From the NCBI GenBank assembly GCA_937925095.1, contig CALEXX010000039.1, positions 1-30,814 on the forward strand: a stretch of 30,814 bases of DNA. The letters run 5' to 3'. The stretch is from an uncultured Leptotrichia sp. Lineage in GTDB: Bacteria > Fusobacteriota > Fusobacteriia > Fusobacteriales > Leptotrichiaceae. Position 1 is the stretch's first letter; each line of letters begins with the position of its first letter. Shown in pieces: positions 1 to 9,300 of this stretch. The notes under the pieces were generated by a model, which ran no database searches, was not told the origin of the DNA, and saw only the letters and a program-made list of their open reading frames with translations. Both the position numbers and the translations under genes were made by a program.

Positions 1-41
1 AATAAATTTTTTCTCAAATTAGTTGCATTTGTATTTGTCAT
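1..41 (-). CDS. Phd/YefM-like antitoxin, N-terminal fragment (runs off the left edge)
   Basis: Only 13 codons are inside the window, reading MTNTNATNLRKNL. An ATG sits 6 bases downstream of a good ribosome binding site (AAGGAGTGA, complement of 47-55), and a near-consensus promoter lies just upstream. The N-terminal pattern 'N-A-T-x-L-R-K-N-L' is typical of Phd/YefM antitoxins, which neutralise a Doc, YoeB or RelE-type toxin and repress their own promoter. The family assignment rests on this short stretch only; the toxin, if any, would be outside the window. Confidence 0.5.
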   Translation of the reverse strand, partial: MTNTNATNLRKNL

Positions 42-67
42 AAAAATCACTCCTTCTATATATGTAC

Positions 68-96
68 ATAATACAGTACACTAATATAAAAGTCAA
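68..96 (-). promoter_or_regulatory. Promoter of the antitoxin-like gene
   Basis: On the minus strand a -35 TTGACT (91-96) and a -10 TATTAT (68-73) are separated by exactly 17 bases. GTAC-containing inverted half sites (TGTAC and GTACA) flank the -10, as expected for an autorepressed toxin-antitoxin promoter; that role is an inference. Confidence 0.75.
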
Positions 97-199
97 GCAA
101 TTTTTATAATTTATATTTTTTCTTATAATCACATTTATTTTTATTAAAATTTTGTTTTTTTCATTTTTTATATAATTCTTTTAAAGAATCCTTACAGAT

Positions 200-226
200 A
201 AAAAAATAAGAGCTCAGACACTCTTA
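200..226 (-). terminator. Intrinsic terminator after tRNA-Lys
   Basis: Reading the minus strand, a 6-bp stem TAAGAG/CTCTTA (221-226 with 207-212) is followed directly by a run of Ts (A tract at 201-206 on the plus strand). It lies about 20 bases downstream of the tRNA. Confidence 0.6.
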
Positions 227-247
227 CATAATAAACATTATTTGAAA

Positions 248-324
248 TGGTGGGACTGGTGAGGATCGAACTCACAACCTACCGATTAAGAGTCGGTTGC
301 TCTGACCAATTGAGCTACAGTCCC
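248..324 (-). tRNA. tRNA-Lys (anticodon CUU)
   Basis: Full cloverleaf on the minus strand. The acceptor stem is GGGACTG/CAGTCCC, the discriminator is A and the CCA is genome-encoded (248-250). The D arm begins TAGCTC, the anticodon stem ACCGA/TCGGT encloses the loop CTCTTAA, and the T arm contains GTTCGATCC. The loop gives anticodon CUU, which reads AAG lysine codons. The gene has its own promoter just upstream and a terminator downstream, so it is probably a single transcript. Confidence 0.97.
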
Positions 325-341
325 ATTCACTTCTTATATTA

Positions 342-370
342 GGTTTACCATATTTTCCATCATTTGTCAA
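342..370 (-). promoter_or_regulatory. Promoter of tRNA-Lys
   Basis: A consensus -35 TTGACA (365-370) is followed after 17 bases by a weak -10 TAAACC (342-347). The start would fall about 10 bases upstream of the mature tRNA 5' end. Confidence 0.6.
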
Positions 371-377
371 GTGTTAT

Positions 378-452
378 TTAGGACACGTACTTTTATAGAT
401 TTTTCAAATATTCAATCTTATTTTCATATATTATTTTAAGTACATGTCCTAA
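378..452. repeat. 75-bp inverted repeat between purH and tRNA-Lys
   Basis: Arms 378-392 and 438-452 are 15 bp with a single mismatch, which becomes a G-U pair in the minus-strand transcript. The 45-base loop holds a smaller hairpin (AGATT/AATCT). There is no T run after it, so it is not a classical terminator. It could be a small foldback element or a 3'-UTR structure that stabilises purH mRNA. Confidence 0.6.
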
Positions 453-463
453 ACAAATTGTAT

Positions 464-1984
464 TTAATGTTTAAAATGTCTTATTCCAGTTAATGCCATA
501 CTTATTCCATGCTCATTACAAGCCTGTACTGACTCTTCATCCCTTATTGATCCACCAGGCTGAACAATAGCTTTTATTCCATATTTTGCAGCTTCATCCA
601 CACAGTCTCTGAAAGGGAAAAAGGCATCTGATGCAAGAACTGCACCTTCCAATGTTTCCAAATCTCCTTTTGCATGTTCTAGAGCGTGTGCTGTAGCCCA
701 TATTCTATTTGTCTGTCCTGTACCTATTCCTGTTGCAGCACCGTCCTTAACAACTACTATTGCATTTGATTTTACATGCTTAACAACTTTCATTCCTAAA
801 ATCATATCCTGTTTTTCCTGCTCAGTAGGCTGTTTTTCCGTTACTATTTTCATTTCATCTATCATTTTCTTGTTTGTTTCCTGTACCAGTATTCCACCAT
901 CAACCTTAATATACTCAAATTTATCCTGAGGTTTTGGCACTTCACACTGTATTACTCTTAAATTCTTCTTACTTTTCAATACTTCAAGAGCTTCTACCGA
1001 GTAAGAAGGAGCAATTACTATTTCAAGGAATATTTTATTCAGTTCTTCAGCTGTTGCAGCATCTATTTCCCTGTTAATTGCAACAATTCCACCAAAAATA
1101 GAAACAGGATCGCAGTCATGTGCCTTTTTATAAGCTGTAAATACATCCTCCGCAATTGCTACACCACATGGTGTTGAGTGTTTTACTGCACAGCATGCAA
1201 TTTCATCAAATTCATTTGCAACCTTCCATGCAATATCCATATCCCTTATATTATTAAATGACAATTCTTTTCCATTCAGCTGAACAAAATCCTTCATGCT
1301 TCCTTCTTCAGTTGTTGAAACATAATAAGCTGAACTCTGATGTGGATTTTCTCCATATCTGAGGTCAAATTTTTTCTCATATGAAACACTCAGATATTTA
1401 GGATATTCTTCTTCAAGAAGGAAGTTTGATATTGCGGCATCATAAGCAGAAGTAAGGTTGAAAACTTTTCCAGCCAGTCTTTTTTTAGTTTCAAACGACA
1501 CTTCACCTTTATCCTGAATTTCTTCAGTTACCTTTACGTAGTCTTCAGGATCACATATTACAGTTACATCCTTAAATGACTTTGCAGCGGATCTCAGCAT
1601 TGTAGGCCCGCCTATATCTATAAACTCTATCTTTTCATCAAAAGTTTTATCTGTCTGAACTTCCCTGAAGAAAGGATAAAGATTTACTACTACAAAATCT
1701 ATAGTTTCTATTCCTTCCTTCTGAATTGTTTCCATATGTTCCTTATTATCTCTTATGGCAAGTATTCCACCGTGTATATTTGGATGCAATGTCTTAACCC
1801 TTCCATCAAGCATTTCCTTAAATTTTGTAACTTCTGAAATTTCAATAACTTCAAGGCCATTTTCCTTCAGATATTTATAAGTTCCTCCTGTTGATACTAT
1901 TTCTATATTTTTTTCCTTAAGAAACTTTGCAAATTCAAGTATTCCTGTCTTATCAAAAACACTTATCAAAGCTCTCTTTTTCAT
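464..1984 (-). CDS. purH: Bifunctional AICAR transformylase / IMP cyclohydrolase
   Basis: Catalyses the last two steps of IMP synthesis in the cytoplasm: formylation of AICAR with 10-formyl-THF, then ring closure. The N-terminal MGS-like cyclohydrolase domain (about residues 1-145) has STGGTYKYL and KTLHPNIHGG. The transformylase domain follows with LRYGENPHQ, the catalytic Lys-His pair in AVKHSTPCG (K268/H269), GIGTGQTNR and SDAFFPFRD. An upstream in-frame TTG at 2002 is not the likely start: the ribosome binding site AAAGGAG lies inside that extension, 8 bases before the ATG at 1984, giving 506 residues. It is the last gene of the purine operon, 51 bases after purN. Confidence 0.98.
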   Translation of the reverse strand: MKKRALISVFDKTGILEFAKFLKEKNIEIVSTGGTYKYLKENGLEVIEISEVTKFKEMLDGRVKTLHPNIHGGILAIRDNKEHMETIQKEGIETIDFVVVNLYPFFREVQTDKTFDEKIEFIDIGGPTMLRSAAKSFKDVTVICDPEDYVKVTEEIQDKGEVSFETKKRLAGKVFNLTSAYDAAISNFLLEEEYPKYLSVSYEKKFDLRYGENPHQSSAYYVSTTEEGSMKDFVQLNGKELSFNNIRDMDIAWKVANEFDEIACCAVKHSTPCGVAIAEDVFTAYKKAHDCDPVSIFGGIVAINREIDAATAEELNKIFLEIVIAPSYSVEALEVLKSKKNLRVIQCEVPKPQDKFEYIKVDGGILVQETNKKMIDEMKIVTEKQPTEQEKQDMILGMKVVKHVKSNAIVVVKDGAATGIGTGQTNRIWATAHALEHAKGDLETLEGAVLASDAFFPFRDCVDEAAKYGIKAIVQPGGSIRDEESVQACNEHGISMALTGIRHFKH

Positions 1985-2035
1985 TTTATCCGCTCCTTTC
2001 AATATCTGATTTTAATTTTACCAATTAATATCTAG

Positions 2036-2623
2036 CTAATCCTCTAATATTTTTTCAAGTCCCTTTACCAGAAGCAGATGTTCCTTTTCAAGAACTCTTT
2101 TCTGAAGTATTTCCGGCGTATCTCCCTCAAGCACAGGTACCTTCATGCTCATTATAGGCTCTCCTGTATCTATTCCTGAATCCACATAGTGAACTGTACA
2201 TCCGCTTTCCTTCTCTCCTGCCTTCAGTACTGCTTCATGGACTTTAAGCCCATACATTCCTTTCCCACCAAATTTTGGAAGAAGGGAAGGATGCATATTT
2301 ATGATTTTTCTGCTCCATTTCTTCACAAAATTTTCAGAAATTATTGACAGGTAACCTGCCAGTACAATACATGAAATTTCTCCTGCATCACTTAAAATCA
2401 TATCAATTTCATCTGAAAGTTTTTCTCCAAACAATTTCCTGTCCAGCATAACTGACCTTATATTATGTTTTTCAGCCCTTTCGAGTGCATAACATGGTCT
2501 GTCGGCTATTACAAAGGCAATTTCACAGTTTAATTTTCCAGCTTCTATGCTATCTATTATTGCCTGCAGGTTGCTTCCTGAACCTGAAACAAAAACTGCT
2601 ATTTTTTTCTTTATTTCAGACAT
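2036..2623 (-). CDS. purN: Phosphoribosylglycinamide formyltransferase
   Basis: Folate-dependent GAR transformylase (10-formyl-THF + GAR to FGAR), third step of purine synthesis. At 195 residues it has the usual family length. It shows the phosphate-binding GSGSNLQA near residue 14. The catalytic Asn-x-His is in INMHPSLLP (N109, H111), and the family's catalytic aspartate region is HYVDSGIDTG (D148/D152). Its ATG overlaps the end of purM by 13 bases, which suggests translational coupling. It is an ordinary member of the operon. Confidence 0.97.
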   Translation of the reverse strand: MSEIKKKIAVFVSGSGSNLQAIIDSIEAGKLNCEIAFVIADRPCYALERAEKHNIRSVMLDRKLFGEKLSDEIDMILSDAGEISCIVLAGYLSIISENFVKKWSRKIINMHPSLLPKFGGKGMYGLKVHEAVLKAGEKESGCTVHYVDSGIDTGEPIMSMKVPVLEGDTPEILQKRVLEKEHLLLVKGLEKILED

Positions 2624-3609
2624 AGCTTATTCTCACCTTTACTTATATATCCTATTTCATAGGCATTTTCTCCGTTTTCCTTCAAAATGTCTATAGTTTT
2701 TTCTGCATCTTCCTTCTTAACAATAACCACAAATCCTACACCCATGTTAAATGTTCCCCACAGTTCATCTTCAGTTACCTTTTTAAAATATTCATGTTTA
2801 AATATAGGATGTATTTCCACTTTTTTCTTGTCGATATTTGCACACAATCCGTCAGGTATTGTTCTAGGAACATTTTCTATCAGGCCACCACCTGTTATAT
2901 GTGCCATTCCATTTATTTTTACACTTTCCATAAGCTTCTGGATGGATTTTACATAAATCTTTGTTGGAGTTAGCAGATGTTCCCATATTTTTTTATTTTC
3001 GTATACTTCATTCAAGTCAGCAAAAAGCTTTCTTATGAGGGAAAAACCATTACTGTGAGGCCCGCTTGAAGATATGGCTATTATAGCATTCCCTTCTTCA
3101 ATATTTGAACCATTCACTATTTCTTCCTCTTCTACTGCACCTACTGCAAATCCTGCAATATCATACTCACCAACTGTATAGAATCCAGGCATTTCAGCAG
3201 TTTCTCCTCCTATAAGGGAAGCTCCCGCCTGAAGGCATCCATCTGCAACACCTTTTATAATTTCTGAGGAAACATCTGAATCAAGCTTACCGCATGCCAG
3301 ATAATCAAGAAAAAACAGAGGCTTGGCACCATGACACAAAATATCATTTACGCACATTGCCACACAGTCTATTCCAACTGTGTCGTATTTTCCCGTTTCA
3401 AAAGCAATTTTCAGTTTTGTTCCCACTCCGTCAGTTCCCGATACAAGAACAGGCTTTTTATAATCTCCAAGCTTATAAAGCGCTCCAAAGCTTCCTATTT
3501 CATTCATAACATTTGCACTGTATGTACTTTTTACCTTGTCCTTTATTTTTTCTACCGTTCTGTAACCTTCTTCCTTATCTACTCCTGAATCTTTATAAGA
3601 AATCGTCAT
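2611..3609 (-). CDS. purM: Phosphoribosylformylglycinamidine cyclo-ligase (AIR synthetase)
   Basis: ATP-dependent closure of FGAM to AIR, fifth step of the pathway. Its 332 residues match the family. Recognisable segments are SGTDGVGTKLKIA near residue 58, the metal and nucleotide region GIDCVAMCVNDIL, IGGETAEMPGFY, SSGPHSNGFSL, and the C-terminal HITGGGLIENVPR. The start ATG follows a purine-rich AAGGAAAGGAAA site. It starts 27 bases after purF and overlaps purN at its 3' end. Confidence 0.97.
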   Translation of the reverse strand: MTISYKDSGVDKEEGYRTVEKIKDKVKSTYSANVMNEIGSFGALYKLGDYKKPVLVSGTDGVGTKLKIAFETGKYDTVGIDCVAMCVNDILCHGAKPLFFLDYLACGKLDSDVSSEIIKGVADGCLQAGASLIGGETAEMPGFYTVGEYDIAGFAVGAVEEEEIVNGSNIEEGNAIIAISSSGPHSNGFSLIRKLFADLNEVYENKKIWEHLLTPTKIYVKSIQKLMESVKINGMAHITGGGLIENVPRTIPDGLCANIDKKKVEIHPIFKHEYFKKVTEDELWGTFNMGVGFVVIVKKEDAEKTIDILKENGENAYEIGYISKGENKLCLK

Positions 3610-3636
3610 GTTATTTTCCTTTCCTTTTCAATTTTA

Positions 3637-5019
3637 TTATTTGTCGTCATCCTTAAAACAGTCTAGATTTACATCCTTGTTCTGAAGAGATTTTTTCATA
3701 TTCTCCAATGAGAGATAGTCAAGGGTTGTTGCTCCTATATGTTCCCTTATCTGATCCACTGTCATAATATTTCCTATCAGTTCCTTCTCACTTGCAATAT
3801 TTACACCAAAGTAGGATTCACTTATAACTACCGGAGAAGCTAATCTGAAATGTACTTCCTTTGCTCCTGCTTCAAAAAGAATTTTTATTAATATTTTTGA
3901 AGTTGTTCCTCTTACAAGTGAGTCATCAACTACTACAACCCTTTTATTTTCAATAAGACTTTTCATTGGATTCAATTTTACCCTTACTGCTGTTTCCCTC
4001 AATTCCTGTGTCGGTAAAATAAAGGTTCTTCCCACATACTTATTTTTCAGGAGGGCAGCTCCATAAGGTATACCGCTTGCTTCTGAATATCCAATTGCTG
4101 CAGGAACTCCAGAATCAGGAACTCCAATGACAAGGTCTGCTTCTATTGGATTCTGTTCATATAAAAGCTTTCCTGCTTCATGTCTTGAACTATACACATT
4201 TATTCCATCGATAACACTGTCAGGTCTTGCAAAGTAAACATATTCAAATGATGAATAGGACTTTTTATCTCTGACATCGTATTTTATTGATTCCACACCA
4301 TTTTCATCAATAATTACTACTTCACCGGGTTCTATATCCCTTATAAATTCTGCATTTATTGCATCCAGGGCACATGATTCTGAGGAAAGGGCGTACACTC
4401 CATCTTCTGTTTTTCCAAGGCAGAGAGGTCTTATTCCTAAAGGATCACGAACTCCTATCAGCTTATCTTCCACAATTACTGCTATTGCAAATGCTCCGTC
4501 TATTTTTTTTAGTGTATTCAGCATTGCTTCCTTATATCCGTACTTTGCATTTTTCCCTAATAGTTTCAATATTATTTCAGTATCAGTTTTTGTCTGAAAA
4601 ATAGAACCGTTTTCCATTAATTCCTTTTTTACTTTTTCTGTATTTATAAGGTTCCCGTTATGTACTATGGAAACTTTTCCCATAAGGGACTCTCCACGCA
4701 ATGGCTGGTAACCATGTGCAGATGCACCACCTTCAGTAGCATATTTTAAATGTCCGACAAGTATATTTCCTACATAAGACTGTAAATCCTCCAATGAAAA
4801 TACATCTGCCACAAGTCCTTTTCCTTTAACTGTCTTCATTCTTGTTTCACTGTTGGATGAAGTGTCTATTATACTGAATCCTGCACTTTCCTGTCCCCTA
4901 TGCTGTAAAGCATACATTCCATAATATGCCAATCCTGCTAAATCTGATCTCAACTCCTTTGAATAAAGGGCAAAAATCCCACCTTCCTCAATTTTATCTG
5001 CACTTTTTACACTTGCCAT
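3637..5019 (-). CDS. purF: Amidophosphoribosyltransferase lacking the catalytic cysteine
   Basis: Commits PRPP to purine synthesis by making phosphoribosylamine. The C-terminal phosphoribosyltransferase part looks intact, with PRPP loop VVVVDDSLVRGTTS at 361-374. The N-terminal Ntn glutaminase part is not. The usual 'E-E-C-G-(I/V)-F' after a short propeptide reads E-E-G-G-I-F (residues 11-16), so the nucleophile and self-cleavage residue is Gly13 (codon GGT, one base from TGT). The glutamine-binding Arg of 'HxRYxT' is Lys92. Asn121-Gly122 (oxyanion hole) and Asp146 remain. Of the four [4Fe-4S] cysteines of the Bacillus enzyme, only Cys454 seems kept. By inference the enzyme is ammonia-dependent, or gets ammonia from elsewhere. 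Its start lies 6 bases after the purC stop. Confidence 0.93.
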   Translation of the reverse strand: MASVKSADKIEEGGIFALYSKELRSDLAGLAYYGMYALQHRGQESAGFSIIDTSSNSETRMKTVKGKGLVADVFSLEDLQSYVGNILVGHLKYATEGGASAHGYQPLRGESLMGKVSIVHNGNLINTEKVKKELMENGSIFQTKTDTEIILKLLGKNAKYGYKEAMLNTLKKIDGAFAIAVIVEDKLIGVRDPLGIRPLCLGKTEDGVYALSSESCALDAINAEFIRDIEPGEVVIIDENGVESIKYDVRDKKSYSSFEYVYFARPDSVIDGINVYSSRHEAGKLLYEQNPIEADLVIGVPDSGVPAAIGYSEASGIPYGAALLKNKYVGRTFILPTQELRETAVRVKLNPMKSLIENKRVVVVDDSLVRGTTSKILIKILFEAGAKEVHFRLASPVVISESYFGVNIASEKELIGNIMTVDQIREHIGATTLDYLSLENMKKSLQNKDVNLDCFKDDDK

Positions 5020-5025
5020 TTGTCC

Positions 5026-5733
5026 TTATGCCTCCAATCTGTTTAATATTTCAATATACGCTTCTTCTATTCCACCTAAATCCTGTCTGAATCTGTCTTT
5101 ATCAAGTTTCTTACCTGTTGCTTTGTCCCATAGTCTGCATGTATCAGGTGTAATTTCATCTGCAAGAAGTATTTCACCTTTACTGTTTTTACCAAATTCT
5201 ATCTTGAAGTCCACCAATGTAATTCCTTCTTCATCAAATACTTTTTTCAGAAGATCGTTTATTTTAGAAGTTGTTTCATAGATATATTTCAGTTCATCAA
5301 AAGTAGCAAGTCCCATAGCCACCGCATGATAGTCATTTATCAATGGATCTCCATATTCATCATTTTTATAGCATATTTCAAATATTGTAGTTTTAGGTAT
5401 AGTTCCGTCAGCAATTCCTACCCTTTTTGCCATAGAACCAGTTATTACGTTTCTAACAATTACTTCTAAAGGTACTATTTCAAGTTTTTCACAAAGCTGA
5501 TCCCTTTCATTCAGCATTTCCTTAAAATGAGTTCTAATTCCATTTTTTTCAAGTACTGAAAATAATTTGGCAGTAATTTTATTATTTATGATTCCTTTAT
5601 CTTTAATAGTTCCTTTTTTTACTCCATTTCCTGCTGTTGCATCATCTTTATAGTGGATTATTACCAAATTCTCATCATCTGTTGAATATACCTGTTTTGC
5701 TTTTCCTTCGTAAATGAAATCTTTTTTTTGCAT
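5026..5733 (-). CDS. purC: SAICAR synthase
   Basis: ATP-dependent joining of aspartate to CAIR, giving SAICAR. The 235 residues show the family order: YEGKAKQVY at the N-terminus (nucleotide-binding strand), FKDDATAGNG-type motif (here YKDDATAGNG), the PLEVIVRNVITGSMAKR substrate loop, and LVDFKIEFG...LADEITPDTCRLWD. A strong AGGAGG stands 7 bases before the ATG. It is followed by purF after 6 bases, so the ribosome binding sites of purF lie within the end of purC. Confidence 0.98.
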   Translation of the reverse strand: MQKKDFIYEGKAKQVYSTDDENLVIIHYKDDATAGNGVKKGTIKDKGIINNKITAKLFSVLEKNGIRTHFKEMLNERDQLCEKLEIVPLEVIVRNVITGSMAKRVGIADGTIPKTTIFEICYKNDEYGDPLINDYHAVAMGLATFDELKYIYETTSKINDLLKKVFDEEGITLVDFKIEFGKNSKGEILLADEITPDTCRLWDKATGKKLDKDRFRQDLGGIEEAYIEILNRLEA

Positions 5734-5767
5734 TTTTAATTCCTCCTGATTTTTTTATAATTTTTAT

Positions 5768-6247
5768 CTAAAATTCCACTTTTTCTTCGTTTTCCTTAAT
5801 AAATTTTTCCTTCATTTCTTTTCTGAATTTTACAAGTTTTTCCTTGATTTCAGGATATTTCAGAGCCAGAACCTGTACAGACAGCATAGCCGCATTATAT
5901 GAATTGTCTATTCCTACTGTTGCAACTGGAATTGATTTTGGCATCTGCACAATTGAATAAAGTGCATCAAGTCCTCCTATTGCTCCGTTTAAAGGTACTC
6001 CCACCACAGGCAGCACCGTTTTTGAAGCTATAACCCCTGGAAGATGGGCAGCCAGTCCTGCTCCCGCTATTATCACTTCAGCTCCTCTTTTTTCCACATC
6101 TGCAAGCACTTCCTCCAATTTTTCAGGAACTCTATGGGCAGAAAGTACATATGCTTCGTATTCTATTCCAAATTCCTTAAGACAGTTTGCAGCTCCTTTC
6201 ATTTTTTCCGTATCTGATTTACTTCCAAAAAATATTGCTACTTTCAT
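5768..6247 (-). CDS. purE: N5-CAIR mutase (class I PurE)
   Basis: Interconverts N5-CAIR and CAIR. Class I features are GSKSD at the N-terminus, SAHRVPE, and AGAGLAAHLPGVIAS with the catalytic histidine; the 'TAHK' and 'AGRSN' patterns of class II AIR carboxylases are absent. An ATG at 6256 lies only one base after AGGAGG, too close to use. The next in-frame ATG (6247) is 10 bases from it and gives the usual MKVAIFFGSKSD start and 159 residues. The partner carboxylase PurK, expected for class I, is not in the cluster. Confidence 0.96.
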   Translation of the reverse strand: MKVAIFFGSKSDTEKMKGAANCLKEFGIEYEAYVLSAHRVPEKLEEVLADVEKRGAEVIIAGAGLAAHLPGVIASKTVLPVVGVPLNGAIGGLDALYSIVQMPKSIPVATVGIDNSYNAAMLSVQVLALKYPEIKEKLVKFRKEMKEKFIKENEEKVEF

Positions 6248-6314
6248 TCTTTTCATTCCTCCTGTTTTCTCTTTTTATTGCTTTTTCACTTTATATTTTC
6301 GGATATTTTAAATT

Positions 6315-9300
6315 TTAAAGGAAAAATTTTACTCCATTTTTGAATATATTCTGATCCTTATTTCCATATATATTTTTATACAGGTTCTTTCCTGTTCTTT
6401 CTGAATGTGCCATTTTTCCAAAGATTCTTCCCTTATGTGCAAGCATTCCTTCTATTGCATAGTAGGAACCGTTAGGATTAAACTGCGAATCCATACTTGA
6501 ATTACCTTCAAAGTCTACATATTTTGTAGCTATTTGGTTATTTTTATATAATTTTTTATATTCTTCCTCTGTAATGACAACTCTTCCTTCCCCATGTGAC
6601 ATTGGAATGGCGTGTATATCTCCTTCATTCATTCCCATAAGCCACGGTGAATTATTTGAAATAATTTTTGTCATTACTATTTTTGACATATGTTTATTTA
6701 TATTATTAAATGTCAATGTAGGTGAATCTTCATTTAGCTCCCTTACTTCACCATATGGCAGAAGTCCTGATTTTATAAGGGCCTGGAATCCGTTACAAAT
6801 TCCCAGTATCAGTCCATCCCTCTTAAGAAGTTTATCAATTGCTTCCTTTATCCTTCCATTTTTCAGAACAGCAACCATAAATTTTGCAGAGCCGTCAGGT
6901 TCGTCTCCTGCACTGAATCCTCCCGGAAGCATAAGTATCTGTGAATTTTCTATTTCCTTAACAAATCCATCTATTGAATTTAATATATTTTCGTGTGTCA
7001 GGTTGTTAAATACTCCTATTTTAGCAATTCCACCTTCCCTGTTAAAAGCTCTTTCCAGGTCATATTCACAGTTTGTTCCAGGGAATACAGGTATAAATAC
7101 TCTCGGTTTTGCTATACTGTTTGAAAAACTGCTTATTACATTTTCCCTTTCAATTAATTCTGATTTTTTATATTTAGTTCCATTGCAATGAGGCAGTAGA
7201 TGACAATTTTCTATTTCTTTTCTTGTTGGGAATATTTTTTCCAGAGGTTTTTCCCATTCTTCTATAAGTTCATCAAGATTAATTTCAAATTTATTATCAA
7301 TTACTATTTTCCCTTCCGGAATTACATTTCCAAGAAGAACTGCATTTTCATAATCAAATTTTTCAGCTGTTTCAACTATGAAAGTTCCATATTCCGCCTT
7401 AAACCATTCATTTTCCCCTATTATTCCATCAGATTTTATATCTGCACCCAGTTTATTTCCAAAAGCCATTTTTGCTACCGCTTCAGATAAACCACCATTT
7501 TTTATTGCTGCTGCCGATACAATCTTTTTATTTTTAATATTTTCAGTTATAAAATCAAAGTTTTTCTTTAATTCCTTCAGGTCAGGCAAATCGTTTTCAT
7601 CATAATCTGTCCTTACAAGATAAATATTATTTCCCGCCTTCTTAAATTCAGGTGAAATTACATTTTCAGCAGTTGTCATACTTACTGCAAACGACACCAG
7701 TGTAGGCGGTACAGATATATCATTGAAAGTTCCGCTCATGGAATCTTTACCTCCTATTGAAGGCAGTCCAAATTCCTTCTGGATATGGAATGCTCCCAAT
7801 AATGCTGATAAAGGTCTTCCCCATTTTTTTGAATCCTTACCTAATCTTTCGAAATATTCCTGGAAAGTAAATCTTATATTTTTATAATTTCCACCGGCTG
7901 CAACTACTTTAGCAATAGATTCTATTACAGCATATGCTCCTCCATGGAATGTTGACTGTCTTGCCACAAAAGGATTATATCCGTAACCTACCATTGAAGC
8001 CACATCTGTTTCAGCATTTTCAACAGAAACCTTCTGTACAGACACATCTGCAGGTGTAAGCTGATATTTTCCTCCATAAGGCATTAGTACAGTTGTTGAA
8101 CCGATTGACGAATCAAATGTTTCCATAAGTCCTCTTTGTGAACATACATTTAAGTCCTTAAGATTATTTATAAATCTTTCCTTGAAATCTGCTCCGTCAA
8201 TTTTTCTTTCCAGATTCAGTTTTCCTGTTTTTTCTATTTCTATGTTTATATTTGATTTTGCACCGTTTGTATTAAGGAATTCCCTTGAAATATCTGCTAT
8301 GACTTCATTTCTATATTTCATTACAAGTCTTCCTGTATCATTTACTTCAGCCACTTTATATGCTTCCAGATTTTCTTCTTCAGCAAGTTTTATAAATTTT
8401 TCTACATTTTCCTCTGCCACAACTACCGCCATTCTCTCCTGTGATTCTGAAATGGCAAGTTCAGTACCTGTAAGACCAACATATTTTACTCTTACCTTGT
8501 CTAGATCTATTTCAAGCCCGTCAGCAAGTTCCCCTATCGCTACGGAAACTCCTCCTGCCCCGAAATCATTACATTTCTTTATAAGCTGTGTAACTTCCTT
8601 ATTTCTAAATAATCTCTGAATTTTTCTTTCAGTTACTGCATTTCCCTTCTGAACTTCAGCACTGCATTTTTCAGATGATTCTGTAGTATGTTCCTTTGAG
8701 GATCCTGTTGCTCCACCGATACCGTCTCTTCCTGTTCTTCCTCCCAGAAGAATAACGACATCTCCTTTTTCAGGTTTTTCCCTTATAATATTTTCAGCAG
8801 GTGCAGCTCCAACTACAAGTCCCAGTTCCAGCCTTTTAGCCTTGTATCCTTCATCGTATATTTCATTTACATAAGTTGTTGCCAATCCTATCTGATTTCC
8901 ATATGAGGAATATCCATGTGCAGCCTTCTGAGTGATTACCCTCTGAGGTAGTTTCCCTTTAAGAGTGTCATTCAGTTTTTCAGTCGGATCTCCAGAACCG
9001 CTTATTCTGACTGCCTGATACACAAATGTTCTTCCTGATAACGGATCCCTTATGGCTCCACCAATACATGTTGATGCTCCTCCAAATGGCTCTATTTCTG
9101 TAGGGTGGTTATGAGTTTCATTCTTAAACTGCAAAATCCACTTTTCTGTTTTTCCTTTTACAGGCACATCAATGTAAATTGAACATGCATTTATTTCATC
9201 TGAAACTTCCAGATCAGGAAGTTCTCCCTTCTTTCTCTGTTCCTTTCCAAATACTGTCGCCAAATCCATTAATGTCATAGGTTTTTTCTCAAGTTTTTCT

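Noticed and set aside
376..455. Rho-independent terminator for the pur operon
   Set aside because: The inverted repeat has a 45-base loop and no T run on the transcribed strand.
1985..2002. Earlier TTG start for purH
   Set aside because: The AAAGGAG ribosome binding site lies inside this extension, properly spaced for the ATG at 1984.
5768..6247. Class II PurE (AIR carboxylase)
   Set aside because: The active-site segments SAHR and AGAGLAAHLPGV are those of class I.
6574..7191. 205-codon open frame on the plus strand inside purL
   Set aside because: It is antisense to the conserved glutaminase domain of purL, with no ribosome binding site and no recognisable protein; a shadow of the real gene. 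The other plus-strand frames within pur genes, fbp, polA and the symporter gene were rejected for the same reason.
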